From assembly GCA_946557105.1 (NCBI GenBank), contig CAMNSZ010000012.1, forward strand, positions 1-64,000: a DNA stretch of 64,000 bases. Direction: 5' to 3'. The position numbers and the translations under genes were made by a program. The stretch is from an uncultured Lachnospiraceae bacterium. Its GTDB lineage: Bacteria > Bacillota > Clostridia > Lachnospirales > Lachnospiraceae. Every line of letters begins with the position of its first letter. Positions within the stretch are counted from its first letter, which is position 1. A model generated the notes under the pieces. It was not told the DNA's origin and ran no database searches. It worked only from the letters and a program-made list of their open reading frames with translations. Below, one piece after another: positions 33,955 through 42,495 of the stretch.

Positions 33955-34773
33955 ATGAAAGACGAAAAAAAAGCTTTGCAAACAAAATATTTTCCCGGAG
34001 TATTCCCCGCCTCCAAAAAAAACGGCGAGGTCTATTATCGTGCGTCCCTTACTTATCGGCGCAAGCACATCAGTCTTGGCAGCCATTCCACACCGGAGCA
34101 GGCGCACAAGGCCTATCTTGAAGGTCTTCGCCTTTTAACAAATAATGAAATCACCTTTCGGCATTACGGCGAGAGCTCTCCTCTTTCCTTTGAAAAATGG
34201 GTCTGCCTCCTGAATTTTCGTGATAACGGCATTTATTTCGGAAATCCCATATATATGGGGCAAAAGCTTTTCTATTATTATATGTCTCCCACCCATATAC
34301 TGAAATTTGATCCGGACGACTTGTTCTATTTCTCCTCCCACAAAATCATGCGGCGCGGAAATCATTATTTTGTGGCGGATTATGGTATGCAGGTCAATAT
34401 TGGGAGCAGGTTCGGCATAAAAAATTACGCGGTATGCGGTGTGGACTTTCGCTTCCGCAACGGCGATTCCACTGATTTCCGCCGTGAAAACCTCGAAATC
34501 TGGAACACCTACCATGGCGTCCGCTGTACACAAAAAAACGGACGATTCGTTTATACCGTCCGAATTCATATCAAGGGCAGCTATGTGGTAGGAAAATATT
34601 CCACCGAGCTGGAAGCCGCCATAGCCTATAATAAGGCTATTGACGTATTAAAGAAAAACGGCATCACCAAAAATTACATGCCGAATTATATTGAAGGGCT
34701 TTCTCCCCGAAAATATGCCGAAATTTACTCCAAACTGGATATCTCTCAAAGCATTCTTCACTATAAGCCTTGA
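33955..34773 (+). CDS. AP2-HNH-like-AP2 DNA-binding protein
   Basis: A 272-residue protein with two AP2-like DNA-binding units, at about residues 12-62 (KYFPGVF...YYRASLTYRRKHISLGSH) and 186-236 (YHGVRCTQKNGRFVYTVRI...AAIAYNKA). Between them, about 130-182, lies a segment resembling the end of an HNH nuclease (NGDSTDFRRENLEIW). The catalytic histidines expected near the start of HNH are replaced by VDFRF, so it is probably nuclease-dead. AP2/HNH proteins are typically phage or homing endonucleases; this one may be a domesticated DNA-binding regulator. It has its own palindromic promoter and terminator and is one of the few plus-strand genes. The ribosome-binding site is weak. Confidence 0.75.
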   Translation: MKDEKKALQTKYFPGVFPASKKNGEVYYRASLTYRRKHISLGSHSTPEQAHKAYLEGLRLLTNNEITFRHYGESSPLSFEKWVCLLNFRDNGIYFGNPIYMGQKLFYYYMSPTHILKFDPDDLFYFSSHKIMRRGNHYFVADYGMQVNIGSRFGIKNYAVCGVDFRFRNGDSTDFRRENLEIWNTYHGVRCTQKNGRFVYTVRIHIKGSYVVGKYSTELEAAIAYNKAIDVLKKNGITKNYMPNYIEGLSPRKYAEIYSKLDISQSILHYKP

Positions 34774-34804
34774 AGCTTACATTTAACGGACTCCTTCGGA
34801 CATA

Positions 34805-34837
34805 TTTAAAGGCTCCATTTTCATGGAACCTTTAAAT
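34805..34837. terminator. Bidirectional terminator between AP2-like gene and GH25 gene
   Basis: Stem TTTAAAGGCTCCA / TGGAACCTTTAAA with loop TTTTCA, A/T-rich tails on both sides. It lies between two convergent genes and overlaps the last base of the GH25 stop codon. Confidence 0.8.
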
Positions 34838-35943
34838 TATTTCTCCGTATAATCTATAAAGCTGATATTCAAATCCGCATATCCTGCTATTCCGTCAATA
34901 GTAGTATCATTGCTGTATTGCCACATTGAAAACTTATAGGGATAGTCAGGCACATCTGACATCTGAGACAGCCATACGTCATATGCCGTCAGCTTGGACA
35001 AATCTATCTGTTTTAACAGCCATTCCTTATTACCGTAAATCATGGGCTTATAACCCGCATTTTTGACGGTATCCAAAAATGCCTTGGCAATTTTAGTCTT
35101 CTCTGTTTTGGATAATTTGTCGATTCTGGCGGTATCATTATCAATACCCTCCATATCAAATGCAACCGGATAGGTAATATTATAGTCTTTTATATGCTCT
35201 ATGACCATGTTTGCCTCTTCTATTGCCTCCGCCTCGCTGATTGCCTGAGAGAAAAAGTAAACTCCTATTTTTAAGCCTGCATCTCCCGCGCGCTTCACAT
35301 TATCAAGGAAATAATCGTCCAAAACCACCTGACCGCTGCTATAACCGCGAAAGCCCACGCGAAGCATCACATAGTCCACACCGGCCTTTTTCAGCTTTAC
35401 AAAATCCACGTAATCCTGAAATTTGGAAATATCGGCGCCCACAAAGGAAACCTGCTTTCCGTCCACATAATACTTCATTAAATCAGACTGGCACACCAGC
35501 TTAGTGAAATCATACTCATGCTTGGGAAGATACGGACTTATCAGCACCCATTCCTCCTTACCGTCGGCATATTGTATCAAGGTATGTCTGCCGTCGGTGG
35601 CAGGGTCGTTTTCCTCGGATTCCTCCGGCTCTGTCTCCTCGTTCCCGCCCGTCTCTTCACTTTCCTCAGGATACATATCCCAGAAATCAAAATCCTCCGG
35701 CGACAAGGTACTCCCTGAAAGTAAATCCTTCGTATCCGGATATTTCTTATCGGGAGCCGCGGGCCCATTAGCCGCCGCCTGCTCCTGAACCTGACTGCTT
35801 CTTACCGCATTGAATCCATCCTTCTTGTTTATCAAAAGCACAACCACTAAGATAATGGCAACAAACAATGTCACTGCAACAATCGCCGACACAACCGTCG
35901 GGGTCAGCTTAGAACGTTCCTCATAATCCTCCGGCAAACGCAT
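34837..35943 (-). CDS. Membrane-anchored GH25 lysozyme
   Basis: A 368-residue muramidase-like protein: short cytoplasmic tail, one membrane helix (VVSAIVAVTLFVAIILVVVLL), an acidic linker rich in E, S and G, then a glycoside hydrolase family 25 domain (about 165-368) that cleaves the MurNAc-GlcNAc bond in peptidoglycan. GADISKFQ begins the domain, YVMLRVGFRG follows, and the catalytic acidic pair is in VAFDMEGID. MWQYS near the end is typical. ATG 35943 has AAAGGAG about 8 bases upstream, which decides it over longer options at 35949 and 35973. It lies 57 bases after rnfB on the same strand. Confidence 0.9.
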   Translation of the reverse strand: MRLPEDYEERSKLTPTVVSAIVAVTLFVAIILVVVLLINKKDGFNAVRSSQVQEQAAANGPAAPDKKYPDTKDLLSGSTLSPEDFDFWDMYPEESEETGGNEETEPEESEENDPATDGRHTLIQYADGKEEWVLISPYLPKHEYDFTKLVCQSDLMKYYVDGKQVSFVGADISKFQDYVDFVKLKKAGVDYVMLRVGFRGYSSGQVVLDDYFLDNVKRAGDAGLKIGVYFFSQAISEAEAIEEANMVIEHIKDYNITYPVAFDMEGIDNDTARIDKLSKTEKTKIAKAFLDTVKNAGYKPMIYGNKEWLLKQIDLSKLTAYDVWLSQMSDVPDYPYKFSMWQYSNDTTIDGIAGYADLNISFIDYTEK

Positions 35944-36000
35944 CCGCATTTCTCCTTTCGTATCATTCGCCAAACCTGCCCCGCCTTCAGAATGTACCGC

Positions 36001-36798
36001 TTAAGCCCGCACAATAGCCTTCTTGGGACATTTTTGTTCACAGGCCCCACAGCCCACACATTTATCCGGGTCTATAACCGCATGGAAATTTTCCACCGTA
36101 ACCGCACCCTTAGGACATATTTTAGCACAGATACCGCATCCAATGCAACCTACCTGACAAGCCTTCATAGTAACGGGGCCCTTATCCGTAGAGCTGCATG
36201 CCACAATCTGCTTTGTATCATAAGGTATCAGAGAAATCAAATGCTTGGGGCAAACGGCAATACATTTGCCGCATGCCTTACACTTTTCCTTATCCACTAC
36301 GGCGACGCCCTTCACTACATGAATAGCGTCAAACGGGCATACCTTAACGCAGGTTCCATAGCCCAGACATCCGCTATTACAGGACTTGGGTCCGCCGTTG
36401 GGCACAAAGCTCAACATTCGGCAGTCTTCGGCGCCGCTGTAGTCATAATCCGTGCCCGCCTTCTCGCAATCGCCTTTGCAGTGCACATAAGCCACCTTTC
36501 TTACGCTGTTTCCCGCATCAACTCCCATTATTTCCGCAATCTTCTTTCCTACTGCTTCTCCTCCCACCGGACATGCGTTTACCGGCGCTTCTCCCTTGGC
36601 GATTGCCGCGGCAAGCCCCGAACAGCCGGCAAAGCCGCAGCCTCCGCAGTTATTTCCGGGAAGTGCGGAGGCTACCGCCTCCTCCTTCTCGTCTACCTTC
36701 ACCTTAAACTTAATGCCTGCCACTCCCAAAAAAAGTCCCACAAAAATACCCACCGCACTTACCACAGCCGTCGCCGCCATAATTCCTGTTATACTCAT
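36001..36798 (-). CDS. rnfB: Rnf complex subunit B (iron-sulfur)
   Basis: Electron-entry subunit of the ferredoxin:NAD+ oxidoreductase Rnf, 265 residues. One N-terminal membrane helix is followed by the Fe-S motif GNNCGGCGFAGCSG with a distal CPVGG, then several ferredoxin-type clusters: CLGYGTCVKVCP, CKACGKCIAVCP, CIGCGICAKICP and CVGCGACEQKCP. This makes it the long multi-cluster RnfB of Clostridia. It probably takes electrons from reduced ferredoxin. It is the last gene of rnfCDGEAB, 15 bases after rnfA. Confidence 0.95.
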   Translation of the reverse strand: MSITGIMAATAVVSAVGIFVGLFLGVAGIKFKVKVDEKEEAVASALPGNNCGGCGFAGCSGLAAAIAKGEAPVNACPVGGEAVGKKIAEIMGVDAGNSVRKVAYVHCKGDCEKAGTDYDYSGAEDCRMLSFVPNGGPKSCNSGCLGYGTCVKVCPFDAIHVVKGVAVVDKEKCKACGKCIAVCPKHLISLIPYDTKQIVACSSTDKGPVTMKACQVGCIGCGICAKICPKGAVTVENFHAVIDPDKCVGCGACEQKCPKKAIVRA

Positions 36799-36813
36799 GT
36801 GTCGTTTTCCCTC

Positions 36814-37398
36814 CTATAATAATCCTGAAAATCCGCAGAAGGCAATCGCCATAAGCCCTGCCGTCAGCAATACCGTAGGCATTCCCCTGAAGGGTCCGGG
36901 AACGTCATTATATTCCATTTTTTCACGTAGTCCGGCTAAAATAACAATAGCAACGGTAAAGCCCACGGCAGTTGCAAAGCCGTTTACAATACCTGTCAGG
37001 ATACCATATTCCTTTTGTACATTTGTAAGCGCTACTCCCAGTACCGCACAATTGGTGGTAATCAGCGGAAGATACACGCCAAGGGCCTCATATAAGGAAG
37101 GCATCGCTTTACGCAAAAACATTTCCACAAACTGTACCAGCGCGGCTATTACCAAAATAAATACAATTGTCTGTAAATATTCAATATGAAGGGGCTTGAG
37201 TATAAATTTATAAATTACTCCCGCAACGGCACTCGCAAGGGTAATGACAAAGATAACGGCAGTTCCCATACCCCCTGCAGTCTTAATTTTTTTGGATACT
37301 CCCAAAAACGGACATAACCCCAAAAACTGGCTTAGTACCACATTGCTCACCAAGGAGGAGCCAATCAAAATAACCAATAAATCCTTAACATTGTCCAT
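36814..37398 (-). CDS. rnfA: Rnf complex subunit A
   Basis: Integral membrane subunit of 194 residues with six hydrophobic helices, homologous to NqrE. SSLVSNVVLSQFLGLCPFLGVS near the start and TNCAVLGVAL in the middle include the conserved cysteines that are known in this family to hold an intramembrane iron-sulfur cluster with RnfE. Its ATG abuts the rnfE stop (TAAATG), which suggests coupled translation. Confidence 0.95.
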   Translation of the reverse strand: MDNVKDLLVILIGSSLVSNVVLSQFLGLCPFLGVSKKIKTAGGMGTAVIFVITLASAVAGVIYKFILKPLHIEYLQTIVFILVIAALVQFVEMFLRKAMPSLYEALGVYLPLITTNCAVLGVALTNVQKEYGILTGIVNGFATAVGFTVAIVILAGLREKMEYNDVPGPFRGMPTVLLTAGLMAIAFCGFSGLL

Positions 37399-38172
37399 TT
37401 ATCTGTCCCCCTTTTCCATGTCTATAAATTCCAGCTCATCGTTTTTTCCCTGATTCACCGCAGTAGTATCATAAAATCTCTTGGAACAGCCCTTATCGGA
37501 ACAATTCATACAGTCCTCGCTGCAGCCCGAACCGATATGTCTTGCTTCCTTTCCCACCTTCTCCCTGCTCTCCTTTAAATAATTCTGAAATGCGGTGAGC
37601 GCGGCGAGCACAAAGAATGCGCCCGGAGCCAATATGAAAATGGTGATGGGCGTGTAAGAATCCGGCATAATGGGATAATCAAAGAACGTTCCCGCACCAA
37701 GAAACTCACGCACCGCGCCTATGCAGGTTAAGGCAAAGGAAAAGCCAAGTCCCATACCTATACCGTCAAACAAAGAGGGTATGGGAGGATTGGAATATGC
37801 ATAGCTCTCCGCCCTTCCCAATATAATACAGTTTACTACAATCAGCGGAATGTACATTCCCAACGCTTCGTTCAGGGAAGGAATATACGCCTCCAAAAGA
37901 AGCTGAACCGCCGTTACGAAAGAAGCAATAATAACAATAAAGGCTGGAATTCTCACGCGATTAGGAATAATTCCCCGAAGCAGGGAGATTATCAGGTTGC
38001 TAAGCATAAGAACCACCGTGGTGGTAAGCCCCATTCCCAAACCGTTTATAGCAGATGTAGTTACCGCCAGCGTAGGGCACATTCCCAGCATCAGCACAAA
38101 AGTAGGGTTTTCTTTTAAAAGACCGTTGGTAAGCCTTTCTCCCGCCGTAGAAAATGACGATTTCTTACTCAT
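37399..38172 (-). CDS. rnfE: Rnf complex subunit E with a cysteine-rich C-terminal tail
   Basis: Membrane subunit homologous to NqrD. The first 200 or so residues are the usual helix bundle (NPTFVLMLGMCPTLAVTTSA; VNCIILGRAESYA), and the conserved cysteines pair with RnfA. At 257 residues it is longer than typical RnfE (about 200-230). The extra tail carries Cys217, Cys221, Cys224 and Cys229 (C-x3-C-x2-C-x4-C), followed by a charged end, which could bind a metal or iron-sulfur centre. The gene overlaps rnfG by 8 bases and abuts rnfA. Confidence 0.95.
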   Translation of the reverse strand: MSKKSSFSTAGERLTNGLLKENPTFVLMLGMCPTLAVTTSAINGLGMGLTTTVVLMLSNLIISLLRGIIPNRVRIPAFIVIIASFVTAVQLLLEAYIPSLNEALGMYIPLIVVNCIILGRAESYAYSNPPIPSLFDGIGMGLGFSFALTCIGAVREFLGAGTFFDYPIMPDSYTPITIFILAPGAFFVLAALTAFQNYLKESREKVGKEARHIGSGCSEDCMNCSDKGCSKRFYDTTAVNQGKNDELEFIDMEKGDR

Positions 38173-38788
38173 TTACTCCACCTCCCTGCATTAACCGCGC
38201 CGCCGCCTTAAGTCCGCCGTTTACGGCGTTAGTCACCGCTTTTGTGGTAATCGTAGCTCCGCTTATGGCGTCAATCTCACTTTCCGACTGGCTTCCTGTT
38301 TTGGTAAAAGTGAAACTTCCTGCTTTTTTCTCATGGAACTGCGGCGCCAATACCTTCTCCGCCTGCATACCCAGACCCGGCGTTTCCGAAATCTCCAATA
38401 TAGAAATATCCTTTAACACTCCGTCCAGCGTAACGCCCATATACAACACAATGCTGCCTCCGTATCCCTCGGAGGATGTCGTCTGCAAAACATATCCTAA
38501 CACTGTCTTATCGGCGCCTAATGCCTCATAAACGGTTCCAACCGTAACACCGTCCTCGGAAAGCTCCGCCGCAAGCTCTTCATCCACGGTACAGGAAAGC
38601 TCTCTGAATTCCTCAGCCTCCGAAAATACTGCCGCACACGCTCTCTGCACCGCTTTTTGCCTCTGAATCTCAATAGGCTCCTTGGTGAGCTCATAAATAA
38701 ATCCCAACACCAGTCCGGCAATCAGCGTGATTGCAAACAAAATACCCGCTTCTTTCAACATTACTTTAATATCCGAATTATTTTTCAT
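38165..38788 (-). CDS. rnfG: Rnf complex subunit G (covalent FMN)
   Basis: A 207-residue subunit with one N-terminal membrane helix and an extracytoplasmic FMN-binding domain. The flavinylation motif SGATITTKAV near the C-terminus carries the threonine that receives FMN through a phosphoester bond. ATG 38788 (MKNNSD) has GGAGG 8 bases upstream, so it is preferred over a frame opening at 38815; it overlaps the end of rnfD by 11 bases. Confidence 0.94.
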   Translation of the reverse strand: MKNNSDIKVMLKEAGILFAITLIAGLVLGFIYELTKEPIEIQRQKAVQRACAAVFSEAEEFRELSCTVDEELAAELSEDGVTVGTVYEALGADKTVLGYVLQTTSSEGYGGSIVLYMGVTLDGVLKDISILEISETPGLGMQAEKVLAPQFHEKKAGSFTFTKTGSQSESEIDAISGATITTKAVTNAVNGGLKAAARLMQGGGVNE

Positions 38789-39713
38789 ACCTTCTGCCTC
38801 CTTTTCCGAAAGCAACAGGTCTTGTCACCTTCTCTATCAAGGGCACAAGAAGATTTCCCAAAATAATGGCATAAGAGACCCCTTCCGCACTCGGTCCGAA
38901 TAAACGGAAAATCCCTGTCATCAAGCCTAAAAATACTCCGAACAGATACTGCCCTTTTATAGTAATGGGCCTTGTTACATAATCCGTCGCCATAAAGAAG
39001 GCTCCCAGCATAAGTCCGCCGCCGGCAAGCTGCGCGGAAATGTAGGAAGGGTCAAATCCCCTCCCGCCAAACAACACGATAAACACGATAAAGGTGACTA
39101 TGTAGCTGCCGGGAATCCTTAAATCAATCACTCCTGTAAGCAATAAGAAACATGCTCCCGCTACCAATGCTATCATGGATGTTTCTCCGATGGTTCCCGC
39201 CGTGTTTCCCAGAATCATGTCCGTCACATCCACGCCCCCTCCCGCCTTTATTATCGCAAGAGGCGTTGCTCCCGAATACGCGTCACAAGCAAAATCCGTC
39301 ATCTGCAAGGGAAAGGAAATCAAAAGAAAACACCTTGCGGCCAATGCCGGATTCATAAAATTCTGCCCCAGTCCGCCAAAAAGCATCTTTACCACCAATA
39401 TTGCAAACACACCGCCAAGCGCCGCCATCCACAGAGGTATATTCACCGGCAGATTCAATGCAAGAAGAAGTCCGGTCACCACCGCGGACAAATCGATAAC
39501 GGTAAGCTTTTTCTTATATAATCCGAATAAAAATTCCGTAAGCACCGTGGATGCAATCGTTACCAGAATCACTAACAGCGCTCTCAGCCCAAAATTATAA
39601 ATTCCAAATCCCGCGGCCGGAAGCAGCGCGACAATCACCGCAGCCATAATCCCGACGGTAGTAGACTTAGAACGGATATGGGGATTGGACGATACCTTTA
39701 ATAAATCGCTCAC
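38778..39713 (-). CDS. rnfD: Rnf complex subunit D (covalent FMN, ion-translocating)
   Basis: Membrane subunit homologous to NqrB, 311 residues with about eight to nine helices. It starts LLKVSSNPHIRSKSTT, as in the family. The flavinylation motif SGATPL (in CDAYSGATPLAII) is present. It is thought to be central to Na+ or H+ translocation. It lies 13 bases after rnfC and overlaps rnfG. Confidence 0.95.
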   Translation of the reverse strand: MSDLLKVSSNPHIRSKSTTVGIMAAVIVALLPAAGFGIYNFGLRALLVILVTIASTVLTEFLFGLYKKKLTVIDLSAVVTGLLLALNLPVNIPLWMAALGGVFAILVVKMLFGGLGQNFMNPALAARCFLLISFPLQMTDFACDAYSGATPLAIIKAGGGVDVTDMILGNTAGTIGETSMIALVAGACFLLLTGVIDLRIPGSYIVTFIVFIVLFGGRGFDPSYISAQLAGGGLMLGAFFMATDYVTRPITIKGQYLFGVFLGLMTGIFRLFGPSAEGVSYAIILGNLLVPLIEKVTRPVAFGKGGRRYEK

Positions 39714-39726
39714 TCTTTTTTCCTCC

Positions 39727-41046
39727 CTAGTTCTTTTTCCTTTTTGCCAGCTGTATTTTTCGCATGGACTTGATCTCCTGAGTCAGAGGTCTCTTTGCCG
39801 GACAAATAAAGCTGCAGCAGCCGCATTCACAGCACTCCATTCCGTTATTTTCCAAAAATGCTTCCTCGTCAAAATGCTCCGCATAATCCGCAAGCCTGCT
39901 GGGAACCACTCTTCCCGGACACACCTCCACGCATCTTCCACAGTTAATACAGGGTCCCGGCTCCATGGCGGATACCTCATCCTTGGATAGCGCAAGCAGC
40001 GCCGTGGAGGTTTTGGTAATAGGCACGTTAAGCTCGAACATACTAAAGCCCATCATAGGACCCCCGCAGATAATCTTCTCCGGTTTTCCCTTAAAGCCTC
40101 CCGCCTCTTCTATCAGCTCGCTATAGTTCGTTCCGATACGCACCTTAAAATTACGGGGATGGGCAATCGCATCGCCCGTCACAGTCACAATCCTCTCCAT
40201 TAAGGGTCTGCCCTCCGCCACAGCGCGATACACTGCCACTATGGTATCCACATTATTTACAACGCAGCCCACGTCCGCCGGCAGCATGGAGGAATTTACC
40301 TTTCTTCCAGTGACGGCATAGATAAGCGTGCGCTCTCCCCCTTGCGGATATTTTGTCTTAAGCGCTCTGACGCTGATTCTTTTTTCGTCCTTGGTAAGCT
40401 GCTTAAACAGCGCCACGCAATCAGGCTTGTTATCCTCGATGGCCAGAATGCCCTGCGCATTTTCAAACAGCCTGAGAATAACCTTAAGTCCTCCGATTAC
40501 TTTATCCGGCTCTTCAAGCATGCGCCGATAATCCGACGTCAGGTACGGCTCACATTCGGCGCAGTTGGCTATTACATATTCGATTTTCGCCGGTTCCTTA
40601 GGCGACAGCTTCACATGGGTGGGAAACCCTGCGCCGCCCATTCCCACAATCCCGGCTTCCTTGACTGCCTCTATAATCTCTTCTCTGCTCAGCTTTTCCA
40701 TAGGGGCAATAGGGTAAAAGCCCACGTCCTCGTATAGGCCGTCGTTCTCCACTACGATACTCATAACACTGTCGCCCGTAACTACCCGCCGCGGCTCGAC
40801 CGCCTTCACCGTTCCCGATACCGACGCATAAATAGGCGCCGATACAAAGCCGCCGCTCTCCGCAATTTTCTGCCCGACCAACACCCTGTCACCCTTTGTC
40901 ACAAGGGGCTGCGCCGGCGCTCCGATATGCTGCGAAAGCGGATACACCAGATCACCCTTGGGAAGAATCTCCTTGATAGGCTTATCCTTAGACAATTCCT
41001 TTCCATCATAGGGATGGATACCGCCCACAAATGTCAACTTTGCCAT
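39727..41046 (-). CDS. rnfC: Rnf complex subunit C (NADH side)
   Basis: Peripheral subunit of 439 residues that carries the NAD(H)/FMN site and two [4Fe-4S] clusters. An N-terminal barrel-sandwich region (GGIHPYDGKELSKDKP) is followed by the NADH-binding part MGGAGFPTHVKL and ANCAECEPYLTSD, and the clusters CINCGRCVEVCP and CECGCCSFICPAKRPL. ATG 41046 (MAKLTF) is spaced correctly from AAAGGA; a start at 41055 lies too close. It is the first gene of the operon, so the promoter should be in the AT-rich gap 41056-41270, where I could not settle on one pair of boxes for either direction. Confidence 0.95.
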   Translation of the reverse strand: MAKLTFVGGIHPYDGKELSKDKPIKEILPKGDLVYPLSQHIGAPAQPLVTKGDRVLVGQKIAESGGFVSAPIYASVSGTVKAVEPRRVVTGDSVMSIVVENDGLYEDVGFYPIAPMEKLSREEIIEAVKEAGIVGMGGAGFPTHVKLSPKEPAKIEYVIANCAECEPYLTSDYRRMLEEPDKVIGGLKVILRLFENAQGILAIEDNKPDCVALFKQLTKDEKRISVRALKTKYPQGGERTLIYAVTGRKVNSSMLPADVGCVVNNVDTIVAVYRAVAEGRPLMERIVTVTGDAIAHPRNFKVRIGTNYSELIEEAGGFKGKPEKIICGGPMMGFSMFELNVPITKTSTALLALSKDEVSAMEPGPCINCGRCVEVCPGRVVPSRLADYAEHFDEEAFLENNGMECCECGCCSFICPAKRPLTQEIKSMRKIQLAKRKKN

Positions 41047-41270
41047 ACTGCTCATATCCTTTCTTACCCGTCAAGCTTTCCCAAACGGATATAAAATTTG
41101 TTGAATGCATAGTAAAAATATCGAAATTTGCAATATTTCTTGTACTATTTAAATATACTATTTTTTTATATAAAATACTACTGTAAATTTAAAATTTATG
41201 TTATGATTATTACAATAAACCTTACAGTATTCTTATGTACCAAACATATTTAACCACAAAGGAGGCTCCC

Positions 41271-42374
41271 ATGAAAATTTCCGAAGAAACGCTGGAGGGT
41301 TTTTCCGTTTCTTACCCCTTGGAAAAGCTTGCTCCGTTGGAACGCATATTATTTATTGATATCGAGACCACTGGTTTTACCGTCCAGTCCAGCCGGATTT
41401 ATATGATTGGCTGCGCCTACTTTCAGGCCGGGAAATGGCGCACTATACAATGGCTGTCCGAAAATTATGAGCAGGAAGCCGATATAATATCCGCTTTTTT
41501 TGAATTTGCCAAGTTATATCAATATTTAGTACATTTTAACGGAAACAATTTTGACCTGCCCTTTATCTCCAAGAAATGCGCCCAGCTCTCTCTTCCGTTT
41601 TCCTTCGACGCATTTGACGGCATTGATCTGTATCAGAGAATTTCACCGTATAAATTCTTTTTAAAGCTGCCAAACTGCAAACAAAAAACATTGGAAATGT
41701 TTCTTGGCGTAGGACGCAAGGATGTTTTTTCCGGCGGGGAGCTTATCGGCATTTATCACGACTATGTTAAATCTCCCTCCGGCTTTTCGGAAAGCGCTCT
41801 TTTTCTGCACAATGCAGACGATTTAAAGGGAATGCTGCAAATTCTTCCCATTCTCGCTTATTATGACCTTTTCAACGAACCAATTAAGGCGAGAAAGGTT
41901 CAGGCAAATTATTACCGCGACCTGCATTCCCAAAAGCGCAAGGAGCTGTTAATAACTCTGACTCTCCCCACGCCTCTTCCCATGCCGGTCTCCGCCTCCG
42001 CCAATGCCTGCTATTTCCGCGGAGAGGGCCCGGAAGCCACCTTAAAGGTTCCTATCTATGAGGAAGAGCTGAAATATTTTTATTCCAATTATAGGGATTA
42101 TTATTACCTTCCCGACGAAGACGTAGCGCTCCACAAGTCCGTCGCCACATTCGTGGACAAGGACTACCGCCTGCAGGCTACCGCGGCTACCTGTTATACC
42201 CGCAAATTTTCCGCCTACCTGCCGCAATGGGAGATTCTTTTCGAGCCTTTCTTTATGCGCGATTATAAGAGTAAAGAACTGTTTTTTGAACTGACGGACG
42301 AAATGAAAAAGAACCGTGCCGGCTTTACCGCATATGCTTCGCATGTTCTCGCAATGATTGCCTCTACTTACTAA
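41271..42374 (+). CDS. YprB-like RNase H-fold 3'-5' exonuclease
   Basis: A 367-residue protein whose N-terminal two-thirds is a DEDD-type exonuclease domain (RNase_H_2/YprB family). Catalytic motifs are FIDIETTG (Exo I), LVHFNGNNFDLPF (Exo II) and HNADDL (Exo III). The C-terminal part (about 220-367) is not recognised. In Bacillus, YprB is encoded beside a helicase (YprA); none is adjacent here. ATG 41271 has AAAGGAGG 5 bases upstream, so it is chosen over a frame opening at 41235. It diverges from the rnf operon and ends at a shared terminator. Confidence 0.83.
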   Translation: MKISEETLEGFSVSYPLEKLAPLERILFIDIETTGFTVQSSRIYMIGCAYFQAGKWRTIQWLSENYEQEADIISAFFEFAKLYQYLVHFNGNNFDLPFISKKCAQLSLPFSFDAFDGIDLYQRISPYKFFLKLPNCKQKTLEMFLGVGRKDVFSGGELIGIYHDYVKSPSGFSESALFLHNADDLKGMLQILPILAYYDLFNEPIKARKVQANYYRDLHSQKRKELLITLTLPTPLPMPVSASANACYFRGEGPEATLKVPIYEEELKYFYSNYRDYYYLPDEDVALHKSVATFVDKDYRLQATAATCYTRKFSAYLPQWEILFEPFFMRDYKSKELFFELTDEMKKNRAGFTAYASHVLAMIASTY

Positions 42375-42394
42375 ATACAAATATGCGCCGGCAC

Positions 42395-42434
42395 AAAAAG
42401 GAACCGACAATTAAAAATTGTCGGTTCCTTTTTA
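42395..42434. terminator. Bidirectional terminator between yprB-like gene and cheR
   Basis: Perfect stem AAGGAACCGACAAT / ATTGTCGGTTCCTT with loop TAAAA, an A-run on the left and T-run on the right, between two convergent genes. Confidence 0.93.
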
Positions 42435-42495
42435 TCATAAAATTATTTTGTTTCCTCAAATAAGCTCTCTTATCCGGACTTGTTTTCCCGCCTGA

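Noticed and set aside
33399..34121. A 240-codon plus-strand frame covering the SleB-like gene and the AP2 start
   Set aside because: It crosses the divergent promoter region, is antisense to the wall hydrolase and competes with the well-supported AP2 frame.
35992..36819. A 275-codon plus-strand frame antisense to rnfB
   Set aside because: It exactly mirrors rnfB, whose cysteine motifs are unmistakable; no independent support.
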